DNA from: Emmonsiellopsis sp. PD_33
Taxonomy: Eukaryota; Ascomycota; Eurotiomycetes; Onygenales; Ajellomycetaceae
Assembly: GCA_032988165.1 (NCBI GenBank)
Contig: JANTQF010000468.1
Location: forward strand, 1 to 22,753
Reading direction: 5' to 3'
DNA length: 22,753 bases
The translations under genes were made by a program, and so were the position numbers. The notes below the pieces were generated by a model, which was not told the DNA's origin, searched no databases, and was given only the letters and a program-made list of their open reading frames with translations. This document shows, piece after piece, positions 17,993 through 22,753 of the stretch. Within the stretch, counting starts at the first letter, position 1; every line of letters starts with the position of its first letter.

Positions 17993-20554
17993 CTAAGATG
18001 ACTGCGAGCCATCCCCATCCTCCGGCCCCCCCAGATCTGGCGGACTGCTGCCAGATCGAAATATCGGCCCAGGAGGAGAAAGCACAACACTACTAGAGGT
18101 CGAATTCGATTGCCCGGAGCGTTCCAACTGCGAACCGCTGCCATGCTCCTCACTATCGGACGTGGGCGTGGGCGGCGAATACGCAATGGTGGGATTGACC
18201 AGATCATGATCATCCTCTCTTGACTCCTCCGAGACTGTTCGTCGGTGGGTGTGATGACCATCCTTGTCCTGGTACGACGAAGCCGGTCTTGAAACCGGGC
18301 TTGCGGAAGGCGATTCAAAAGACGGGGATCCAAAGCGGAAGCTTTGCGATCTGGACATCATGCTGTGCATGCGGGGTAGTTCGAGATAGCTGCCCACGGT
18401 GCTGCGGGAGAAGAGAACAAGGCCAAAGCAGATGAGGACAAAGACGCTTTGGATGATGGATATGCGCTTTTGGAAGACGAGTTCGTCCGCCAGGATGCCT
18501 AGCTGGGTGCTTACGGCGAATACCTCGCGGTGGTATTGTTGGCGTTGTTGTTCGAATTCGATGGCGACGGATTGCCAGACATGATCGTATTGTTGGCGGA
18601 ATTCGCGCAGCTCGTGCAGCACGGTTGTGTTGAGGCTTTCGAGGAAAGTGGAGGTTTTGGCCAGTTGGCGTTTTTCGACTTTGCTAAATGCGTCGCGGAG
18701 GATGCGCGATTGCTCCTCGATGTATTGTAGTGAGAGGGAGGAGTTGGTTTCAAGCATGTGTAGTCGCTTGTTGACAGATTTGAAGAATGATTCTTGCGTT
18801 GTAGGATTTGGAGGGGGTTGTTGTATAGTGGCAGAGGGCTTGGGTGCCTCAGTTGGCGTCTCATTTTCGACCTTGGGCGTACTGGAAGACGTCTCACTTT
18901 GAGACTCAGGCGAAGGTTTTTGGGGGGCGGAATCCCCCTCGATAGATGCGGAGGCGGGACCACCGGTGCTTAATGAGCCTTCATTACTGGGTGCCGTCGA
19001 CGGAACTTCCTCTGTCAACTTGGCAGCACCAGGAGGCTTTCCGGCCTCTGGCTGTACAGCCATAGCTGTTTGATTATGTGTCTGCTGCGGTGCGTCTTGG
19101 GCAGCACAAACCTGGCTATATTCGTTTCTCAATACCATCTCGATGTCGGTATTTTCCAACATGCAGATATCTCCCAACTTTTGTTCAGGGGTAGATCCTA
19201 CATTTGCCGGCGTGCTGGTTATCGACGCCGTAACCACTTCACCCGCCGTAAAATTATCCGATATAGGCTCTGGCGCCGCTTGTGCCTGTGCAATATCTTC
19301 ATCCACCCTAGCAGCTTCTCCATCATTCTTATACTCTTCCAACATCGTCGTACCATGGACCCTAATCAAACTAACCGGGCAGTAAAACTCGTTACCGTAA
19401 TGACTCAGAAATTCAATCTTCAAATATCTCGCCCATATAAGCGGGTTTTCGACAGCGAAAGCCTGAACTTCCCGTGAATTGACCGCCTCATATGTACCCA
19501 GTTCCTTCCAGCCTATGTCAGGTTTGGGAGGATAGCGGTCCGACACACTAACTCTGAAGGTTCGGAATATTGAACTGAAAAACTCATAATTCGCAAGAAC
19601 GACGGTGTCGATCAATATATCATCGCAGAGCTCGAGGATGAGAAATTTATCCTTGGCGCGACACTCATTAAGCATATAACTGTCCTTGTTCTCGATCAGG
19701 ACGGCCGAGGACCCGGTACACTGGGGGTTAGTTTTGAGAACCGTAGCGGCACAATCAAACGACGCATAATTAAATCTTTCCTTGCACGTAGTGCCCGCAT
19801 CCTTTCTTCGAGAAATGCCACCACGGGGTGTAGCATCTCCTTGGGTTTCGCCTTCTGCTCCTCTCGTAACATGGTCGGTATTATCATTAACAGAGGCCTG
19901 GTCCGAGCCAACCTTGCGCTCCCAGGACGCAGGCCCCGGATCTTCGGGTGCAAATCCACCAAATTCCAACTCAATCTCTGCGTCCTCGCCCAGAGAGTCC
20001 AAGGCATTATCAATTCCAACAGGCCGTTGTCGTCCGCCTTTTCCAGCTGAGCCAGCGCCTGGACGGTTACCACCCACATTCTCCGCTGACTGGCCAACCT
20101 TGGCCAAGTTCTGTTTCTTCCATTCCTCAAACGAAAGGAAATTCGAATTATCAAGAGGCGAATCCGTATCCAATTCCTGATCTAACCCAGTTGACACAGG
20201 CACCGTCGCGGTTACCGTTGCTGAGACCGTCGGCACATTACCAGGGCTTATCGATGTAGACACATTTCCAAGGTCTATTGAGTGGGATGTGGATTCCTCA
20301 GCCTTCACACTCCCCATCCATCTGGGTTCCCGGCAGATAGGGTAGCGTATGTATTCCATCTGGATATCTGCAAAATTTCTCGTAGGGCATATGGTGTCCA
20401 GCACTCGCGAGGTTACGTTGGGAGTTTTAAATTCCACATTTTCCCCAGCCCGCACAGCGGCAAGTGCGGCAAGGACCATAAAATATGATAGACAGCCAGG
20501 TGTTCGGTGCTTCGAATTGGAGTGCATGGGAGAAAGAGGGTCGCACCAGGCCAT
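17993..20554 (-). CDS. SLP1: SUN-like ER membrane protein (Slp1 / SUCO family)
   Basis: Homolog of yeast Slp1, an ER membrane glycoprotein which with Emp65 shields soluble proteins from degradation in the ER lumen. A single uninterrupted frame encodes 853 residues. A hydrophobic signal peptide lies at about 20-37 (LSYFMVLAALAAVRAG); Met10 is an alternative start giving a more typical signal. The motif FLSFEEWKKQNL (139-150) is conserved in the family. The SUN-like domain spans about 255-405: FNYASFDCAATVLK, ENKDSYMLNEC, LILELCDDILIDTVVLANYE, SSIFRTFRVSVSDRYP, LIWARYLKIEFL and GNEFYCPVSLIRVHGTTMLEEY. A Ser/Pro/Thr-rich region precedes a predicted coiled coil (590-695) and one membrane helix (about 698-716), then a Ser-rich cytosolic tail of about 135 residues. 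Several N-glycosylation sequons (for example at 46, 97, 434, 494 and 642) fit a lumenal N-terminal part. Confidence 0.93.
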   Translation of the reverse strand: MAWCDPLSPMHSNSKHRTPGCLSYFMVLAALAAVRAGENVEFKTPNVTSRVLDTICPTRNFADIQMEYIRYPICREPRWMGSVKAEESTSHSIDLGNVSTSISPGNVPTVSATVTATVPVSTGLDQELDTDSPLDNSNFLSFEEWKKQNLAKVGQSAENVGGNRPGAGSAGKGGRQRPVGIDNALDSLGEDAEIELEFGGFAPEDPGPASWERKVGSDQASVNDNTDHVTRGAEGETQGDATPRGGISRRKDAGTTCKERFNYASFDCAATVLKTNPQCTGSSAVLIENKDSYMLNECRAKDKFLILELCDDILIDTVVLANYEFFSSIFRTFRVSVSDRYPPKPDIGWKELGTYEAVNSREVQAFAVENPLIWARYLKIEFLSHYGNEFYCPVSLIRVHGTTMLEEYKNDGEAARVDEDIAQAQAAPEPISDNFTAGEVVTASITSTPANVGSTPEQKLGDICMLENTDIEMVLRNEYSQVCAAQDAPQQTHNQTAMAVQPEAGKPPGAAKLTEEVPSTAPSNEGSLSTGGPASASIEGDSAPQKPSPESQSETSSSTPKVENETPTEAPKPSATIQQPPPNPTTQESFFKSVNKRLHMLETNSSLSLQYIEEQSRILRDAFSKVEKRQLAKTSTFLESLNTTVLHELREFRQQYDHVWQSVAIEFEQQRQQYHREVFAVSTQLGILADELVFQKRISIIQSVFVLICFGLVLFSRSTVGSYLELPRMHSMMSRSQSFRFGSPSFESPSASPVSRPASSYQDKDGHHTHRRTVSEESREDDHDLVNPTIAYSPPTPTSDSEEHGSGSQLERSGQSNSTSSSVVLSPPGPIFRSGSSPPDLGGPEDGDGSQSS

Positions 20555-22196
20555 GTTCTCGAATATCGTTCGTGGTCTCGTCAGGGGCTGATAGGGGGTG
20601 GTTGAATGAGAATGTAAAGATCTGGAAAATCCTATAAATACACGATCGGAACTATTAGTATCAAATTAGTCAAGTGATTGTGGTATGGAAGGTCCTCGAG
20701 AAAGTTCCAGCAATGGCTCCTCTTGAGACCGCGCTCCTAGAATCTAGAACTCACCTCTCTCAACGCCCAAAAGCCCAAGTCCAGCGTCCCTTTGCGACTC
20801 TGGCACCTATATATTCAACAGAAATTCCTCCTCGACCAATTCGAAAGCCCATTATTCGTTTTCTTTTCAATGTTCGATGTCAGTTTACCATGAAACCGAC
20901 ATTCCACAATAACTCATACCCTCGTTGTTTCGCAAGGGGGAAATAAACCTTTAGCGGGAAGAGGATTTTTTTTATTGGCGCCGTGATTCGTTGGTTCGTA
21001 GGATCGGTAGTGGTATCGCAAAGGACAGACAAGTAATAGTTAACGCGAGATAGGAAATAGCAGCGTTCAGCTTCCAAAAAGGACCGTATCAGTTCAGTTG
21101 AGTTCACTCCTGTGCCGTCGCCGTTGAGACAATGGAAAATGTGGCCTTTCAGCTTCCAGGCTGGGACCAGGTTCGTAACGCGAAGCCAAAGGGTTCAACA
21201 GGGCACGGCTGATTCGCTGGGGCTTAGCAGCGGTGCAGGGATGGTTATATGTACGGCGATTAAGAAGCTCTTGGCCAGACACAGCGAGATGCGGCGGGTC
21301 GCGCAGGACAGAGGCGACTCGGGGCGCTGGACAGTGCTGGCGCGTGGGCAAACGACTGGATAATAAAACGAGGGCCACGAGGAGGCTGGCGATGCGGTGA
21401 GCCTTGAGCCTGAGGGCAACTGGCGGTGTTGGTGGTTGGTGGTTGGTGGTGGTGGAGTGAGATTGCCGCCGTCGATGCTGCCGGCCGGAGCAAAAAAGAG
21501 TTGGGGGCGCTGGCCGGCAGAGTGTGGGCGCGGCCGGGGCTTGGCGCGATCCTGTCAGACTGGATAGCACCGGTATTACGGATATCGAGGGAAGATTAAC
21601 TTAGATAAACTGTAATTGTATCTTATGGGAGCAGGCTGGGTGACTGACTTTGCGCGTCGTGCCGCGTTTATCCCGGGCGGCTATCTATGGAATGAAGCCA
21701 GCCAACCATGTTGGGGACATCGCGGCTATCTCGAGGAGAACTACTAACTAAAGAAATGGGAGCGCAATATAGGGAGATGGGATATGCAATCGAGGGCTTC
21801 GATATACTGGTAATGACGATATGGAAGCGTCTACGAGGCTGCAATGCGATGCCTTTTACAACCCAGCATCTCCGAAAATATCAAAAACCTTCTTCACTTG
21901 GGCAAAGTCAGGGGCCAGAGAGTACTAGTATGGATGCATTCCTCCAACAGCAAAGGACTTCCTCTATATACCTGCAATACAAACTCTTCATCTCTCTTGC
22001 TAGTTGATGCCGCCTTCCTTGCATCCATCTCACATAAACTATGTTTCCCCCTTTCCTCGTCCTCCCCAAAAGAAACTGGAGATGGCCATGCAAAACATAC
22101 TAGTACCCATTCCCCTATTTATTACCGCAGCACTCATGAGTCATTCCCATCACTCTTAAACTGCCCAAAACAAAGCAAATACAAAAAAAAAAAAAA
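20555..22196. other. Intergenic region, 1.6 kb, no supported gene
   Basis: This stretch contains the promoter and leader of the SUN-like gene and the upstream region of the broken gene at the right end. The longest frame (21094-21570, minus, 158 codons) opens with GTG, has no internal Met and is rich in Pro/Arg/Ser, so I treat it as chance. A 99-codon ATG frame at 21708-22007 (plus) shows no domain. A run of A residues lies at about 22183-22196, immediately before the ATG at 22197. Confidence 0.5.
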
Positions 22197-22564
22197 ATGG
22201 ACCCAGACCCAGCTACACCCCCGCCTTCATCCACAACCTCGACACCGTCCCCGTAGCGGCTTCCAAGGCCCTCTGCGAGGCAGCGAAAAGACCATACCTT
22301 CGTTGGCGGCTATGCTATCTCCCTGCTGGACGGAATCCGAGTGACCAAGGTAATAAGTATGAAGAAACAAAAAGCGTTCTCTTGATATCTTGCAAGAATC
22401 GGGTAGTGCATGCCCGGGCTTGTTCAGGTCAGATCAGATCAGATCTGACATGATGCTAAGAATATAGCAAAGGACGTCGACCTCATCATCAGCGACCCCA
22501 GTCCTCGAGATCAGAAAGATATTGTTGCGGGCAGATGAGAGATTCTTCTTGATGCCGGAGAGTA
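22197..22564 (+). pseudogene. Broken, partial nucleotidyltransferase-fold-like gene
   Basis: Pieces of one protein appear in sequence order but in different frames. The ATG at 22197 opens 19 codons before a TAG. A second frame from about 22223 reads AFIHNLDTVPVAASKALCEA. A third frame from about 22290 reads HTFVGGYAISLLDGIRVTK. A 123-bp GT...AG intron (22350-22472) leads to DVDLIISDPSP, and a further frame shift leads to KILLRADERFFLMPES before a GTAAGT-like donor at about 22564. The Gly-Gly-Tyr-Ala followed some 15 residues later by Thr-Lys-Asp-Val-Asp-Leu resembles the GG...DxD core of minimal nucleotidyltransferase-like proteins common in fungi. Each break can be explained by a single-base gain or loss at a run of C (about 22218-22222) or a CC/CTC site (about 22292 and 22506). 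That fits either a decayed gene or base-calling errors close to a low-quality end. The 3' part is missing. Confidence 0.6.
22428..22449. repeat. Inverted repeat in the intron of the broken gene
   Basis: Perfect 8-base arms GTCAGATC and GATCTGAC flank six bases (AGATCA), inside the predicted intron 22350-22472. The repeated GATCA units may be a small tandem expansion. Confidence 0.6.
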
Positions 22565-22753
22565 AGTAGACTGGTTTTCAAAGTCGTATGTTCCAGCATA
22601 CATAGTACATAGATGCATACAACCCCCCTCCCCCACGTCCTGCCCCCCCCGCCGCCCCCCCCCCCCTCAACCCCCCCCACCCCCCCCCCCCTCCACCGCC
22701 CCCCGCCCCCGCCTACGCCCCGCCTCCCCGATCGCGTCACCGCCCACCCCCGC
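22565..22753. other. Extremely C-rich right end
   Basis: From about 22622 to the end the plus strand is mainly C, with runs of up to 12 broken by single A, T or G. This is either low-complexity DNA or an unreliable contig end. The long open frame on the opposite strand is Gly/Val/Trp/Arg low complexity and is not a gene. Confidence 0.75.

Noticed and set aside
21094..21570. 158-codon open frame on the minus strand
   Set aside because: It opens with GTG, has no other Met, is Pro/Arg/Ser-rich low complexity and matches no family; it lies in the promoter side of the SUN-like gene.
21708..22007. 99-codon ATG frame on the plus strand
   Set aside because: No domain, signal peptide or conserved motif is visible, and composition is like the surrounding spacer.
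22489..22740. 83-codon frame on the minus strand, Gly-rich
   Set aside because: It is the complement of the C-rich low-complexity end and overlaps the broken gene on the other strand.

Overview
The window looks like genomic DNA of a filamentous ascomycete (Pezizomycotina, most likely Eurotiomycetes such as an Aspergillus or Penicillium relative; the class is inference). The evidence is intron-containing genes with short GT...AG introns (54 to 140 bp), AT-rich spacers, and fungal families: a fungal-rhodopsin-type seven-helix membrane protein, a DHA1 MFS drug transporter, a Spo12 mitotic-exit protein and an Slp1-type SUN-like ER protein. I found no rRNA, tRNA or CRISPR array.

Layout from left to right: (1) bases 1-512, a gene-free, homopolymer-rich end; (2) a four-exon acyl-CoA dehydrogenase of the ACAD10/11 type, minus strand, 513-2084, with a C-terminal SHL (PTS1-like) tripeptide and one CCTCGG box upstream; (3) a small F-box protein, minus, 2669-3385, with an unresolved start; (4) a six-exon fungal-rhodopsin-domain membrane protein, minus, 4622-6095; (5) an intronless zinc-independent medium-chain reductase, plus, 7774-8841, divergent from (4); (6) a three-exon DHA1 MFS transporter, minus, 10528-12523, convergent with (5); (7) a 3.2 kb gene-poor stretch holding a 204-bp hAT-type MITE with an exact 8-bp target duplication; (8) a three-exon Spo12-family gene, minus, 15719-16324; (9) a single-exon Slp1/SUN-like gene, minus, 17993-20554; (10) at the right end, plus strand from about 22197, a nucleotidyltransferase-fold-like gene broken into frames, followed by extremely C-rich sequence.

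The genes do not form an obvious pathway or biosynthetic cluster. They are ordinary individually regulated fungal genes separated by 0.5 to 3 kb. A reductase next to an MFS exporter and a membrane receptor-like protein can suggest a detoxification or secondary-metabolite neighbourhood, but there is no synthase, cytochrome P450 or pathway-specific transcription factor, so I do not claim a cluster. Both ends are rich in long homopolymers, which suggests the window may be a whole contig with low-quality ends. The most informative non-genic object is the hAT MITE. I did not find a convincing new biological system.
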